From Nitrospira_D sp019636945 (GTDB taxonomy: Bacteria > Nitrospirota > Nitrospiria > Nitrospirales > Nitrospiraceae), in contig NZ_JBLFBO010000001.1 in NCBI RefSeq assembly GCF_047338595.1, forward strand, positions 372,001-436,000: a DNA stretch of 64,000 nucleotides, given 5' to 3'. Under the pieces are notes generated by a model, which did not search any database, had not been told where the DNA came from, and saw only the letters and a program-made list of their open reading frames with translations. This document shows, piece by piece, positions 32,349 to 41,923 of this stretch. Position numbers and translations under genes: made by a program. The stretch's first letter is position 1. Each line of letters opens with the position of its first letter.

Positions 32349-34058
32349 TCAGAAGTTGATCCAAAGCTGGGCGTAGGCCCAGTCTTGACCGACTGCGCGT
32401 CGTCCGAGATTTTGCGAAATGTATGAACCAGGAAAGAGGTGACCGTACCCCGCCTGAAAGGCCACCATGCCGTGCATGAAGAAGTGTGTCCAGGCAACGT
32501 CCACCTCGTCACCGATATGGGTCTTGGTATTGCCCGGTTGCGAAAAGACATAGACGCCTTGACTGGCTCGGTACCAGTTGTCTTTCGCATTGGCGAGATG
32601 GAGGTTGGTGTACCATATTTCGATATGATCATCGGGGGACAGACGTGCCTGGAAGTTTCCTGAGAAACTCATCATATTCTTCCATCCCATGACATCCATG
32701 TATCCCATATGGATGTGGTTCGTGGGGAAAAAGTTTTCAAAGGTATTCGCTGTCTTACAAGCTCCGTAGGCCCCGTTCGATAACGTGCAATTCGCGCGAC
32801 CGTCGCCGGACGCATAATCAAAATTAAAAGCGATGCGAGGTTTGCCGGGCAAATTAAAAGCCGTGTATCCGATCCAGTTTCTGGTGGCCCAGGCGTTGAT
32901 GTGGAGACATTTCCCCTCTCCACCGGGATCGCCACAGAGACTACTGGCACTGTTGGCGGTGTCCCCCAGCTGACCGAATTGGTAGACCACTTCACTCGAG
33001 AAATCAAAGTAGCCTTTTTTCATCGCGACTCGGTTTCCGATGACATGGCGGGTTTGATTGCCATGCTTGGGAGTGCCGAGTCCTTGGAAGGAGACATCAC
33101 CCCCTCCGAGATTGTTTTTGTAATAGATATAGAACGGTTCGATCAGAAAGCCCGGGACAGCCTTGATTTGATTGTAAAAGATAATAAAATCGGCGTCACC
33201 GGCTGCATTTCTCGCCTGACCAGTGCCGCCGATATTCGGTCCGCCGCTTCCGAGGGTGGCCCCCTGTAAGAGATCGGTTTCGGCTGTGCGAAACCAGCCG
33301 AGGTGCGTATCTATAATGCTGGTTGAATACTGAAGCATCACCCCGTCAAACGACCACCCGGTATTGGCCCAATCAAAGTGACCGAAGAGGCTTTGATCTC
33401 CGAAGACAAGGTATTGCCGGCCTGCTTTAAGTCCTAGGCCTTGGACGCCTGCAAAGTTGCGGATCAACATGTACCCGGCTCGGATCCCAAGGGTACAGGC
33501 AGGTCGTACATTTGCGGGGGTGGAGCCGACAAGGGTGGAACCGCAGGTATGGATGGCGGGATCTCCGTTATTTCCTGCACCATTCGCACCGACGGGCGTT
33601 CCATTCCCGCCCCATGTTCTCGAGTCGATGAACTCAAGGTAGAAATTGACGTCCGGTGAAAGATCATACCCGATACCTAATCGAGTCATTTGCTGGACGA
33701 ACTGGTCGTTTGCCTTTCCAGGAAGATTGTTGGCAACGAGTCCTGGTGTGTTACATTGGCCAGCGGCTCCAATACCTCCACCAAAGCAGACATTGGTCCG
33801 ATACTCGGGTCTCACACGCATGTCGGCTCGCATCCAGAGGTTTTTCAGATTGAAATTGCGACCGATCCTTGGATCGAATGGCTCATAGGCCTCTTTTTGG
33901 GGAATTCCTCGTCCGATGACGATGGGGTTCGTGATTTTTTCTCCTTCCGGGAGTTGGAAGGCTGCCTGTACTGTAGAGTGACCTGCGATGAGACTGACGA
34001 CTGTCAGGAATTGGAGAAAAACTTTCTTCCGATGACCGAACTGCTTCGGTGTTCCCAT
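32349..34058 (-). CDS. Alginate-export-type outer membrane porin
   Basis: A 569-residue protein with a signal peptide (about 10-31, cleavage near HSTVQAA) and a body rich in alternating strands and aromatic residues, consistent with an 18-strand AlgE/Alginate_export barrel. It has the family's N-terminal RADMRVRPEYRTN and YDLSPDVNFYLEFIDSRTWG segments, and ends in a terminal phenylalanine (QLWINF) as expected for BAM recognition. Such porins are common in Nitrospira and may pass small anions; alginate is not implied. The start is uncertain (34058 or 34076; no good Shine-Dalgarno). Confidence 0.82.
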   Translation of the reverse strand: MGTPKQFGHRKKVFLQFLTVVSLIAGHSTVQAAFQLPEGEKITNPIVIGRGIPQKEAYEPFDPRIGRNFNLKNLWMRADMRVRPEYRTNVCFGGGIGAAGQCNTPGLVANNLPGKANDQFVQQMTRLGIGYDLSPDVNFYLEFIDSRTWGGNGTPVGANGAGNNGDPAIHTCGSTLVGSTPANVRPACTLGIRAGYMLIRNFAGVQGLGLKAGRQYLVFGDQSLFGHFDWANTGWSFDGVMLQYSTSIIDTHLGWFRTAETDLLQGATLGSGGPNIGGTGQARNAAGDADFIIFYNQIKAVPGFLIEPFYIYYKNNLGGGDVSFQGLGTPKHGNQTRHVIGNRVAMKKGYFDFSSEVVYQFGQLGDTANSASSLCGDPGGEGKCLHINAWATRNWIGYTAFNLPGKPRIAFNFDYASGDGRANCTLSNGAYGACKTANTFENFFPTNHIHMGYMDVMGWKNMMSFSGNFQARLSPDDHIEIWYTNLHLANAKDNWYRASQGVYVFSQPGNTKTHIGDEVDVAWTHFFMHGMVAFQAGYGHLFPGSYISQNLGRRAVGQDWAYAQLWINF

Positions 34059-34309
34059 GCCATACAGTATGTCCATCGTGTCTCTAGACAGGCAGATACC
34101 ATCCGGTGCTCTCATCGTCAGGTGGATTTGGTTGCGGTCTCAAAAGCCCAAGGGAGTTGCATACGAACCCGAGGGGGAGAACAGCTGGGCCAGGGTGTCC
34201 AACCATCGTCATGAAGATCTTGATGAGTGCGAAGCTACGAGATGTCGGTGTGGCGGCTGCCTTTCTCCTTTATGTGGGTGATCAGGGGGGGTGTGATCCT
34301 ATGTTTGTG

Positions 34310-34609
34310 TCATGCAGGACCGGACTTAGGCAATGATGATGGACCCGCCTCTCCCGACTTGGGTTCCGCTGTGAGTTCTTCTTCGGCTTCTTTGAGAGAG
34401 GCTTGAAGGTCTTGCTCTACCATTTTGACTTCCTGCTGTATCAGGTTGAGTTCCGGCTCGACGGATTTGCGAAGGTCATCAGCCGTATCTTTAAAACCCT
34501 TGATGGCTTTACCAACTTGGCGACCGACTTCCGGCAGTTCTTTGGGTCCAAACAGGAGAAAGGCGATGATCAAAATGATGAGGATCTCGCCTGCGCCCAG
34601 TCCAAACAT
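34310..34609 (-). CDS. tatA: TatA/TatB-like twin-arginine translocase subunit
   Basis: A 99-residue protein: one membrane helix (EILIILIIAFLLFGPKELPEVGRQVG) with the FGPKELP hinge, an amphipathic helix, and a long acidic C-terminal helix. The residue after the helix is Pro-rather than Gly-centred and the tail is long, so a TatB-like role is possible. It is 66 bases from a second TatA-type gene. TatC is not in the window. Confidence 0.85.
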   Translation of the reverse strand: MFGLGAGEILIILIIAFLLFGPKELPEVGRQVGKAIKGFKDTADDLRKSVEPELNLIQQEVKMVEQDLQASLKEAEEELTAEPKSGEAGPSSLPKSGPA

Positions 34610-34675
34610 GATTGGCTATTGCGGTTATCGTCTGACGGCGCCCCGTCATTTATTCATCCACCGAGGGGTGGGTTG

Positions 34676-34960
34676 TTAGCCTTGTTTCACCTGAGTGGGT
34701 TGGGTGGTCGCGGGCCTGGGCGATGGAGTTGGTTCAGCCTGAGTACCGACCTGAGCGGCAGAGCTTGCCTGAGGCTCGCCCTGTGAAGGCTGTTCTCCTG
34801 GTGTGATATCGATTGCGTCGGCTTCATGAACCGATTTCTTAAAACCTTTGATGGCTTTGCCAAGGCCTTCCCCTAGTTGGGGCAGTTTCCCTGCACCGAA
34901 GATGATCAGCACAATAATCAGGATCAGGAGTAGTTCCATCCAACCAAATGAACCGAACAT
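34676..34960 (-). CDS. tatA: TatA-type twin-arginine translocase subunit
   Basis: A 94-residue protein with the classic TatA layout: GWMELLLILIIVLIIFGAGKLPQLG, hinge FGAGKLP, amphipathic LGKAIKGFKKSV, and a disordered Pro/Gln/Ala-rich tail. It forms the export pore for folded proteins. It precedes the other TatA/B-like gene on the same strand, probably in one transcript. Confidence 0.9.
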   Translation of the reverse strand: MFGSFGWMELLLILIIVLIIFGAGKLPQLGEGLGKAIKGFKKSVHEADAIDITPGEQPSQGEPQASSAAQVGTQAEPTPSPRPATTQPTQVKQG

Positions 34961-35084
34961 GATGCCCTCTGACTAATTAAGACCACTGTGTCTGTCGATG
35001 ACATGACAGAGTGGTACGATTGCACACCCGAACCTCCAGAGGCTATCTGAAGATTCAGGGACAAGTCAAGAAGCACGGCTTCAT

Positions 35085-36173
35085 TTACGATGGTGGGAAG
35101 GGTTGGATGATACCGCCACCAAGAACGTCGTCCCCACTATAGAACACTGCCGACTGTCCGGGGCTTAACCCCCGTTGCGGGTGGTGGAACTGGACATGCA
35201 GTGCTGACGAGTCTCGCACTGTGAGTGTCGCGAGAGTAGCAGGCGTTGCATAGCGAATCTTCACATGAACGTCGGCACTGTGGGAGGGGAAATCGGGAGC
35301 AAACATATTAAGGTCCGCGACGGTGCATTCTGAGTGAAGTCGTTCGCTGTGTCCGAGCACCACTGTATTGGTTGCGGGCTGCACCTGATGAACGTAGAGA
35401 CGCTGGCCTGTGGCGATACCAAGGCCTCGACGCTGGCCGGGTGTATAGAATGCGATACCGTCATGCTGCCCCAGGGGACGGCCCTCCTGGTCAGTAAACA
35501 ATCCTTGTTTCCGGGAATGTGGCGCTTCTTGCTCGAGAAAGGTCCGATAATCACCCTGGCTCACGAAGCAGATCTCCTGGCTTTCCTTGAGTTCCTCGAC
35601 TGGCAGGCTCAGTGCCTCGGCTTCTTTCCAGACGGCGGCCTTCTCCAGACCTCCTAATGGAAAGAGGAGGCGAGGGAGCCATTCAGCTCGGAGACGATAG
35701 AGGAAATATGTTTGATCTTTTCGAGGATCGACGGACCGTGAAAGGACGGAGAATCCTCTGTGGTCATGCAATCGCGCATAATGCCCGGTTGCCACATAGT
35801 CGACTCTGCGTTGTAGCGCGAGGTCAACGAGGGTATGAATCTTCACCCGTTCATTACAACGCACACAGGGATTGGGTGTCGTGCCGGTGGTATAGCCTTG
35901 GATGAAGTCGTCAATGACGGCGTGACGAAAGGTGTGTCGGGTATCAACGACCTCGTGCGGGATGCCGAGAAGCTTCGCGACATGCCGTGCGATCCCAACC
36001 TTGCAGCAGCCGCGTTCTTGCCACTTCTTTGATGTGGCGACGGAGTCGTCTTCGTGTTCCCACACCTGAAGAGTGATGCCATGGACGTCATAACCTTGTC
36101 GTACGAGCAATGCTGCGGCGACAGAGCTATCAACTCCACCGCTCATACCCAGTAGAACAGACTTCCGAGCCAT
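35085..36173 (-). CDS. mnmA: tRNA-specific 2-thiouridylase
   Basis: Makes 2-thiouridine at position 34 of tRNA-Lys, Glu and Gln. 362 residues. The PP-loop is SGGVDSS near 11-17; NPCVRCNERVK contains the first catalytic cysteine region near residue 104, and EICFVSQGDY contains the second cysteine near 202. The C-terminal beta-barrel includes GQRRGLGIATGQRLYV. Together with mnmG and mnmE further along the same strand it completes the mnm5s2U pathway. Confidence 0.96.
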   Translation of the reverse strand: MARKSVLLGMSGGVDSSVAAALLVRQGYDVHGITLQVWEHEDDSVATSKKWQERGCCKVGIARHVAKLLGIPHEVVDTRHTFRHAVIDDFIQGYTTGTTPNPCVRCNERVKIHTLVDLALQRRVDYVATGHYARLHDHRGFSVLSRSVDPRKDQTYFLYRLRAEWLPRLLFPLGGLEKAAVWKEAEALSLPVEELKESQEICFVSQGDYRTFLEQEAPHSRKQGLFTDQEGRPLGQHDGIAFYTPGQRRGLGIATGQRLYVHQVQPATNTVVLGHSERLHSECTVADLNMFAPDFPSHSADVHVKIRYATPATLATLTVRDSSALHVQFHHPQRGLSPGQSAVFYSGDDVLGGGIIQPFPPS

Positions 36174-36443
36174 AGGAACGGTATTGTACCGAGTGTCTAG
36201 GGGAAAGGGCTAGTCGCTTTATCGGGGAGTGCTTCGACTCCAATTTGCTCCTGGCCGAGGTGACTGTTTCTGTTGGGCGTCGTCCGGTTGTCGATGATAC
36301 ACAGGGCCATGCGGCTGCCGAACGGTGAAACGGGAAACGAAGACGGGAAAGGCGTATGTGGTTCTTTCCCACGAAAGAGGTACGATGATTCAGGACATGT
36401 GTAGCCCACGCAGGTTCGTTACGAAGCGGTTGAATATTGCGGG

Positions 36444-36887
36444 CTAGAGGCTGGTTGAACGGGTCTTCCCCCGGTAGGTAGTGGTGTCATGAGTGTTCTT
36501 GGACGAGGAGTGCTCCTCCACCCATTTATGGGCCCCCATATCGCACATGCCATGAAAGTGAGCGCCATCTTCGATAGAAATGCCCGGTGTACGGATATCG
36601 CCAATGAGGATACCTGGTTTCTGGATTTGAATTTTTGCCGTTGCTGAGATTGTGGCATTGACTTTGCCGCTGGTGATAAGAATCCCGGCCGAGATCACCC
36701 CTTTCACGACGGCTTGCTCCCCGATGATGAGGGTCCCACTGGTGGTGATTTCTCCTTCCACCCGACCGTCAATTCGTATGGTTCCGTCAAAATTCAGGAT
36801 GCCCCGAAAATCGACTCCCTTACTGAGAAAGGTAAAGTTGTCGTTGGGAGGGGTGTCGGTTGCCTGTTTTTCTCCGATGGCCCACAT
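36444..36887 (-). CDS. Bactofilin
   Basis: A 147-residue polymer-forming cytoskeletal protein. The beta-helix core consists of short repeats: FRGILNFDGTIRIDGRVEGEITTSGTL, then GEQAVVKGVI, SGKVNATI and GDIRTPGISIEDGAHFHG. Flanking termini are short and polar. Bactofilins scaffold cell-shape, chromosome or envelope functions. A second bactofilin lies about 120 bases upstream on the same strand. Confidence 0.93.
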   Translation of the reverse strand: MWAIGEKQATDTPPNDNFTFLSKGVDFRGILNFDGTIRIDGRVEGEITTSGTLIIGEQAVVKGVISAGILITSGKVNATISATAKIQIQKPGILIGDIRTPGISIEDGAHFHGMCDMGAHKWVEEHSSSKNTHDTTTYRGKTRSTSL

Positions 36888-37008
36888 GAGCGCTCTCTGC
36901 TCCTTGTGACAAGACCAATGTGAAGGGAGTGGTGAACGTGGTACATGGGCCAGGATCCTTTGACCTGGCAGCCGCGTGTCCCTCGCTCACCGCTCCGACA
37001 CTATTCCG

Positions 37009-37500
37009 CTAGACGGTCAGCCGGCGCACGGGTGGCTCGGTGCTGGTCCCAACAGAATGAAGCGGTAGATCTTTGTGAACGGGACGGGCTTGTTGTTCCA
37101 TCTCCAACGTTCCGTTGAATGAGACGCCTTCTTCCATGGAAAGCATTGGAGTTGTGACTCCACCGTTGATCACTGCAGGCGCTCGCAATTTCATCTTTTC
37201 TCGCGCAGTGATATCCCCGGTGATCTTGCCCTTACAGACGATAGTTCCGGCCGTGACTTTGGCATTAAGAACGGCGTCTTCGCCTACGAGTAAGATGCCG
37301 TCCGTATGAATTTCCCCCTCGAGGGTTCCATCAATACGCACGGTTCCGTTATACGTGATGGTTCCTTTGAAAACGACTCCTTTACCGACGAATGCACTGA
37401 CGTCATGGCCCGTGTCAGGCCTGGGCGTATCGAGCGCCGAGCTCATGGCATCTAAGTCGTTGTCATCCGTGCGTCTACCATCTTGCTTATCTTTCCACAT
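37009..37500 (-). CDS. Bactofilin, second copy
   Basis: A 163-residue paralogue of the neighbouring bactofilin, with the same repeat core (FKGTITYNGTVRIDGTLEGEI, VGEDAVLNAKVTAG, KGKITGDITAREKMKL, VTTPMLSMEEGVSFNG) and longer polar ends. ATG 37500 has GAGGAGGGG upstream on the minus strand; the longer open frame is not used. It sits between parB and the other bactofilin. In some bacteria bactofilins position ParAB complexes, so the linkage may be functional (inference). Confidence 0.92.
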   Translation of the reverse strand: MWKDKQDGRRTDDNDLDAMSSALDTPRPDTGHDVSAFVGKGVVFKGTITYNGTVRIDGTLEGEIHTDGILLVGEDAVLNAKVTAGTIVCKGKITGDITAREKMKLRAPAVINGGVTTPMLSMEEGVSFNGTLEMEQQARPVHKDLPLHSVGTSTEPPVRRLTV

Positions 37501-37661
37501 ACGATCCCCTCCTCTCACAATGTGGCTGGCCTCTGACAGAACAAACGGCACGGTGCCGTTATGTTCCATATCGGTCGGTTTGGGGGAGATATTTAGTGGG
37601 TGATCAGGGGTGAGCGAAATATTGAGATATAGGAGGGGAGAGGAAGGCTTGGAGGCAAGTA

Positions 37662-38510
37662 TCAACCCAAGAGGGTTTCGACGACCCCGTCTAGTTCGTC
37701 CGAGGAGAAGTAGTGGATTACGAGTTTCCCGCCCTGACCGTGGGGGTGGAGGGTCACTTTGGTGCCAAGACGCTTTTGTAATCTGTCTTCAAGATCGCTC
37801 CATTGTGTGGTTCGAGGGGGCCGCGCGACGGGCTGTTTCGCGACGATGGATTGTTCGACCAGTTTCTCGGTTTGGCGAACAGACAAATTTCCAGCTGTCA
37901 CCAGTTTTGCAACCCGCAGCTGGGCCTCCGGGGTGGAGAGGCTGAGAAGGGCTTTGGCGTGACCGGTGGAAAGAGTTCCTCCTTCCACAAGTCCTTGGAG
38001 ATCCAGGGGGAGATGGGTTAAACGGATAAAGTTGGCCACGGAAGACCGATCCCGGCCTACCTTGGCGGCGACGGCTTCTTGGGTCAGACCGAACTCTTTC
38101 ATCATTCGAGAATAGGCGCGGGCTGTCTCCATCGGGTTTAAATCTTCACGTTGGAGATTTTCGACCAGAGCAAGGAGTAAGGCTTCCTGATCCGTACAAT
38201 TCTTGAGCACGGCGGGAATGACGGTAAGTCCGGCCTCTTTTGAGGCCCGCCAGCGTCGTTCTCCAGCAATTAACTCATAGACGCCATCGCCCTTCCGGCG
38301 GACTATAATGGGCTGAATAACGCCGCTCTCCTTAATGGATTCCGTCAGTTCAGTAAGCTCTTGCTGCAGGAAAGTCTGCCGCGGTTGATAGCGGTTCGGC
38401 ACAATCTGGTCGATCGGAATCCGTTGGACATCGGCCGTGTCTTCGGTCCTGCTCAGCCTGACGGGTGGCAATAGCGCGTCGAGCCCTTTACCGAGAGCCT
38501 TTTTCTCCAT
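37662..38510 (-). CDS. parB: Chromosome partitioning protein ParB
   Basis: CTP-dependent DNA clamp that loads at parS sites and spreads. 282 residues: start MEKKALGKGLDALLPP, which carries the ParA-activating N-terminal segment; box II GERRWRASKEAG near 88-99; and the HTH LTQEAVAAKVGRDRSSVANFIRLT. The C-terminal dimerisation domain ends in DGVVETLL. A TTG at 38516 has better spacing to AAGGAG than ATG 38510. The start lies inside the end of parA. Two parS-type palindromes are found close by at 39288 and 39961. Confidence 0.95.
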   Translation of the reverse strand: MEKKALGKGLDALLPPVRLSRTEDTADVQRIPIDQIVPNRYQPRQTFLQQELTELTESIKESGVIQPIIVRRKGDGVYELIAGERRWRASKEAGLTVIPAVLKNCTDQEALLLALVENLQREDLNPMETARAYSRMMKEFGLTQEAVAAKVGRDRSSVANFIRLTHLPLDLQGLVEGGTLSTGHAKALLSLSTPEAQLRVAKLVTAGNLSVRQTEKLVEQSIVAKQPVARPPRTTQWSDLEDRLQKRLGTKVTLHPHGQGGKLVIHYFSSDELDGVVETLLG

Positions 38511-39264
38511 GCGCAATAAACTCCTTAGCTAATGATACGTAAGACTGCGATCCGGATGATGCCATGTTGTAGAGGATTCCCGGCCGACCGTAACTAGGTG
38601 CTTCTGCAAGTGCAACATTACGAGGGATCACGGACTGGTATACCTTGTGTGTAAAATGAGACCGTACTTGGTCTGCTACCTGCCGAGAAAGACTGATTCG
38701 CGAATCAAACATCGTGAGAGCAATACCCTCAATCTCTAGGCCCGGATTGTACGATTGACGGACAAGCTCGATGCTTCCAACGAGTCTGGTCAGGCCTTCC
38801 ATCGCGTAGTATTCGCATTGAACAGGTATGAGCACAGAGTTGGCTGCCGTGAGCGCATTAATGGTCAGAATGCCAAGTGCCGGTGGGCAATCAAGAAGGA
38901 TAAAATCGTATTGGTCTCGTATTTCAGCAATCAGTGATCGAAGATGGCCTTCACGGCCTTCGATATTTGCGAGTTCCACCTCAGCACCCGCGAGATCGGC
39001 ATTAGCCGGTAAGAGGTTGAGTCCAGAAATAGTTGTTTCTATTATGGATTCGTGAATCGTACTGTTTTTGACGAGACAGCTGTAGGTGCTCCTTTTCAAG
39101 GTTCTCTGGTCTATGCCAAGGCCACTTGTTGCATTTCCTTGTGGATCTATATCAATCAACAATACAGCTTTTCCCTCAAGGGCAACCGCTGTTGAAAGAT
39201 TAATGGCAGTGGTTGTTTTTCCTACCCCGCCTTTCTGATTGGCAACAGCTATAACTCTTCCCAC
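38488..39264 (-). CDS. parA: Chromosome partitioning ATPase ParA/Soj
   Basis: A deviant-Walker ATPase, 258 residues, that segregates ParB-parS complexes. Walker A is NQKGGVGKTTTAIN near residue 9, Walker A' is DIDPQGNATSGLG, and Walker B is FILLDCPPALG. GTG 39264 (MGRVIAVANQKGG) is preferred, with TAGGAG seven bases upstream; a TTG at 39282 would add six residues. It overlaps parB and follows rsmG, the usual order in bacteria. Confidence 0.95.
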   Translation of the reverse strand: MGRVIAVANQKGGVGKTTTAINLSTAVALEGKAVLLIDIDPQGNATSGLGIDQRTLKRSTYSCLVKNSTIHESIIETTISGLNLLPANADLAGAEVELANIEGREGHLRSLIAEIRDQYDFILLDCPPALGILTINALTAANSVLIPVQCEYYAMEGLTRLVGSIELVRQSYNPGLEIEGIALTMFDSRISLSRQVADQVRSHFTHKVYQSVIPRNVALAEAPSYGRPGILYNMASSGSQSYVSLAKEFIAHGEKGSR

Positions 39265-39284
39265 CAAAAGACTCCTAGGCAAAA

Positions 39285-39977
39285 TTATGTTCCACGTGGA
39301 ACAACGTGAGGGGACAACTCGTCACGATATGAAAATATGGTGATAGTTCGAGGCCCATAGGCATAGGGCAATTCGAACGTATAGTCGTCTACAAAATACC
39401 AATCGCTTGGCAGCAACGTTCTATCAAACGGCCTGGCAGAATAAATAATCGCCTTGCCTCCTTCAACCAGTAAGCTCCGTGCTTTCTTAAAAATCAGTGA
39501 TGGGTTGAGCGCCCGAGTTGTCAGATAGTCATACGTCATCGTGACAGGACGTGTGCTATTGAATCGTTCAATGGTTCCCTGAAAAACATCAACGCATGTT
39601 AGCCGTAAGAGGCCGACAATAAAATGCAGAAAGGCTGATTTCTTGTGGGCTGGTTCAACCAGTGTTATGCAAAGATCTGGTCTAACGATTTTTAAAGGAA
39701 TTCCTGGAAAACCTGCCCCAGCACCAATGTCAAGAATATGAGCGTTAGTTCCAATATTTACAGCTTTCAGGGCAGCTAAAGAGTCGATGAAGTGTTTGAC
39801 AATCACTTCCTCGTCTTTAATAATTGCAGTGAGATTGAATGATTGATTCCAAATATTTAATTGCTTCAAGTACAGAAGGAATTGTTGTGCTTGATCTGGT
39901 TCAATCGGGACACCAATTTGTCTTGAGCTTTCATGGAGTAAGTGTTCAAGTGCCCCAAGTTGTTCCACGTGGAACAA
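39285..39977 (-). CDS. rsmG: 16S rRNA (guanine527-N7)-methyltransferase
   Basis: Methylates G527 of 16S rRNA using SAM. 230 residues; the Rossmann SAM-binding motif is HILDIGAGAGFPGIPLKI near 79-96, followed by LVEPAHKKSAFL and the C-terminal YDYLTTRAL. The protein starts FHVEQ, a beginning common in RsmG proteins because a parS site overlaps the start codon. Here the start is TTG at 39977 and parS covers 39961-39976. The last codons and downstream bases overlap the second parS. Confidence 0.94.
   Translation of the reverse strand: MFHVEQLGALEHLLHESSRQIGVPIEPDQAQQFLLYLKQLNIWNQSFNLTAIIKDEEVIVKHFIDSLAALKAVNIGTNAHILDIGAGAGFPGIPLKIVRPDLCITLVEPAHKKSAFLHFIVGLLRLTCVDVFQGTIERFNSTRPVTMTYDYLTTRALNPSLIFKKARSLLVEGGKAIIYSARPFDRTLLPSDWYFVDDYTFELPYAYGPRTITIFSYRDELSPHVVPRGT
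39288..39303. promoter_or_regulatory. parS site (ParB binding)
   Basis: TGTTCCACGTGGAACA, a perfect 16-bp palindrome matching the broadly conserved bacterial parS motif (consensus TGTTNCACGTGNAACA). It lies at the rsmG 3' end, just upstream of parA. Confidence 0.93.
39961..39976. promoter_or_regulatory. parS site overlapping the rsmG start
   Basis: The same perfect palindrome TGTTCCACGTGGAACA, covering the first codons of rsmG (F-H-V-E-Q). The two sites lie 673 bases apart in the same gene. Confidence 0.93.
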
Positions 39978-40015
39978 TTACGCTGATACAGAGAGGAGGT
40001 CAATAGAAAAGGTGC

Positions 40016-41914
40016 CTATCGAGCACTTTCGGGGTGTTGAGCGTTGTAATGAATTTGCCGCCTTCCCTTTTCAATTGCCACAAGCAGAAGGGAAATTGCG
40101 GCTGGAGTCACTCCAGAAATTCGTGAAGCCTGTCCCACAGTCTCCGGTCTGACACGATTGAATTTTTCACGGACTTCACGTGAAAATCCAGGGACCATGT
40201 CGTAATCAAATGAACTGGGAATCAATTTTTTCTCAAGTTTCTTAAACTTTTCAACTTGCCGAACTTGTCTCTGTATATATCCCTCATATTTGATTTGAAG
40301 TTCGACTTCCTCGGCAATGTCGTCCTCAACTGGTTGTAGATCAAAAATATTCATAAGCTCACGATAACAAGCTTCTTGCCTGCGAAGTAACTGCGCCATT
40401 GATTGGACTGAAGAGGCATTCTCAAGGTACGTGCCCCTAGTCCGAAAGCTAATCTGTTCTGTAAATTGAGGTCTCGAACCACGCAGATTTGAAATCTCCG
40501 ACTCGATCAATTCTCTCTTGCGAATCAATCTTTCATACGGATATCGCGGAATAAGTCCTAACTCATACCCGATATCCATAAGGCGGAGGTCTGCATTCCC
40601 ATGGCGGAGCAACAATCGATATTCGGCCCTCGAGGTGAACATCCGGTATGGCTCATAGGCATCCTTGGTGATGAGATCATCGACGAGTACACCTATGTAG
40701 GCCTGCGAGCGATCCAATATAAATGGCGGACGTTCCCTGATTTTGAGAACTGCATTGATCCCAGCTACTAAACCTTGAGCAGCAGCTTCTTCATATCCGG
40801 ACGTCCCATTGATCTGACCTGCGTGATAAAGTCCTGTCACCAATTTAGTTTCAAGCGTTCGGTAGAGTTGCCGAGGAGGAAAGTAATCGTATTCTATGGC
40901 ATAGCCAGGCTTAAGTATTTTAGCGTGTTCTAATCCAGGGATTGTTTTCAGGATTGCGGCTTGAACATCGACGGGCAGACTTGTTGAGATCCCGTTTGGG
41001 TAGAACTCGGTAGAGTCTAGGCCTTCTGGCTCAATGAAAATCTGGTGCCGTTCTTTATCGGCAAAGCGAACCACCTTGTCTTCAATGGAGGGACAATAGC
41101 GAGGCCCGGTGGATTCAATCACACCACTGTACAGAGGGGACCGATCTAAATTTTGTCGAATGAGTTCGTGTGTGGCCTGCCCCGTATAGGTCAAATGGCA
41201 AAGAATCTGCTGAGTGGTGATGCTCTGCGTGCGATAGGAAAATGGAGGAGGGGGGATGTCGCCAGGTTGGGGAACCATCACGGAGAAGTCGATGGTCTCC
41301 TTATCCAAGCGGGGAGGTGTTCCAGTCTTCAGCCGGCCCACCTCAAACCCTAAATCGCGCATGCAATCAGAAAGGTGCTCGGCGGAGGCTTCGCCCGCCC
41401 GACCGGCCGGGAAGTGTTGTAAACCGATATGGATAAGTCCCTTAAGAAAAGTACCTGATGTTAGAACAACGGCTCTCGAGTAAATGGTCTCGCCGGATCC
41501 GGTAACAATTCCGGTCACGGTTCCGCCGTGCACCAGCAATCGATCGACGACACCTTCGGACATCGTCAGCAAGGATTCGGATTTGAGGGTGTGTTGCATC
41601 ACCTGTCGATACAGAGATTTATCACACTGGGCTCGTAAGGCCCGGACGGCCGGTCCTTTGCTCGTATTGATGAATCGAAACTGGATACCGGACTGATCGG
41701 TATTACGCCCCATCTCACCGCCAAGTGCATCGATTTCCTTGACAAGGTGTCCCTTCGCAATTCCACCGATCGCTGGATTGCACGACATCTGAGCGATGCG
41801 AGAAAGGTCCATCGTCAAGAGTAAAGTCATGGCCCCCATGCGTGCGGAAGCAAGAGCAGCCTCGCAACCCGCATGTCCACCTCCTACCACGATTACGTCG
41901 AAGGTCTGTGCCAT
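40016..41914 (-). CDS. mnmG: tRNA uridine-5-carboxymethylaminomethyl modification enzyme MnmG (GidA)
   Basis: FAD-dependent subunit of the MnmEG complex that modifies U34 of several tRNAs. 632 residues; FAD-binding start VIVVGGGHAGCEAALASARMG, GidA signature RCNPAIGGIAKGHLVKE-like (here MSCNPAIGGIAKGHL), and the PPR segment LKTGTPPRLDKETIDF. C-terminal ASRISGVTPAAISLLLVAIEK is typical for the MnmE-binding region. It ends 38 bases before rsmG and starts nine bases after mnmE. Confidence 0.97.
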   Translation of the reverse strand: MAQTFDVIVVGGGHAGCEAALASARMGAMTLLLTMDLSRIAQMSCNPAIGGIAKGHLVKEIDALGGEMGRNTDQSGIQFRFINTSKGPAVRALRAQCDKSLYRQVMQHTLKSESLLTMSEGVVDRLLVHGGTVTGIVTGSGETIYSRAVVLTSGTFLKGLIHIGLQHFPAGRAGEASAEHLSDCMRDLGFEVGRLKTGTPPRLDKETIDFSVMVPQPGDIPPPPFSYRTQSITTQQILCHLTYTGQATHELIRQNLDRSPLYSGVIESTGPRYCPSIEDKVVRFADKERHQIFIEPEGLDSTEFYPNGISTSLPVDVQAAILKTIPGLEHAKILKPGYAIEYDYFPPRQLYRTLETKLVTGLYHAGQINGTSGYEEAAAQGLVAGINAVLKIRERPPFILDRSQAYIGVLVDDLITKDAYEPYRMFTSRAEYRLLLRHGNADLRLMDIGYELGLIPRYPYERLIRKRELIESEISNLRGSRPQFTEQISFRTRGTYLENASSVQSMAQLLRRQEACYRELMNIFDLQPVEDDIAEEVELQIKYEGYIQRQVRQVEKFKKLEKKLIPSSFDYDMVPGFSREVREKFNRVRPETVGQASRISGVTPAAISLLLVAIEKGRRQIHYNAQHPESAR

Positions 41915-41923
41915 GTCGGTTAC

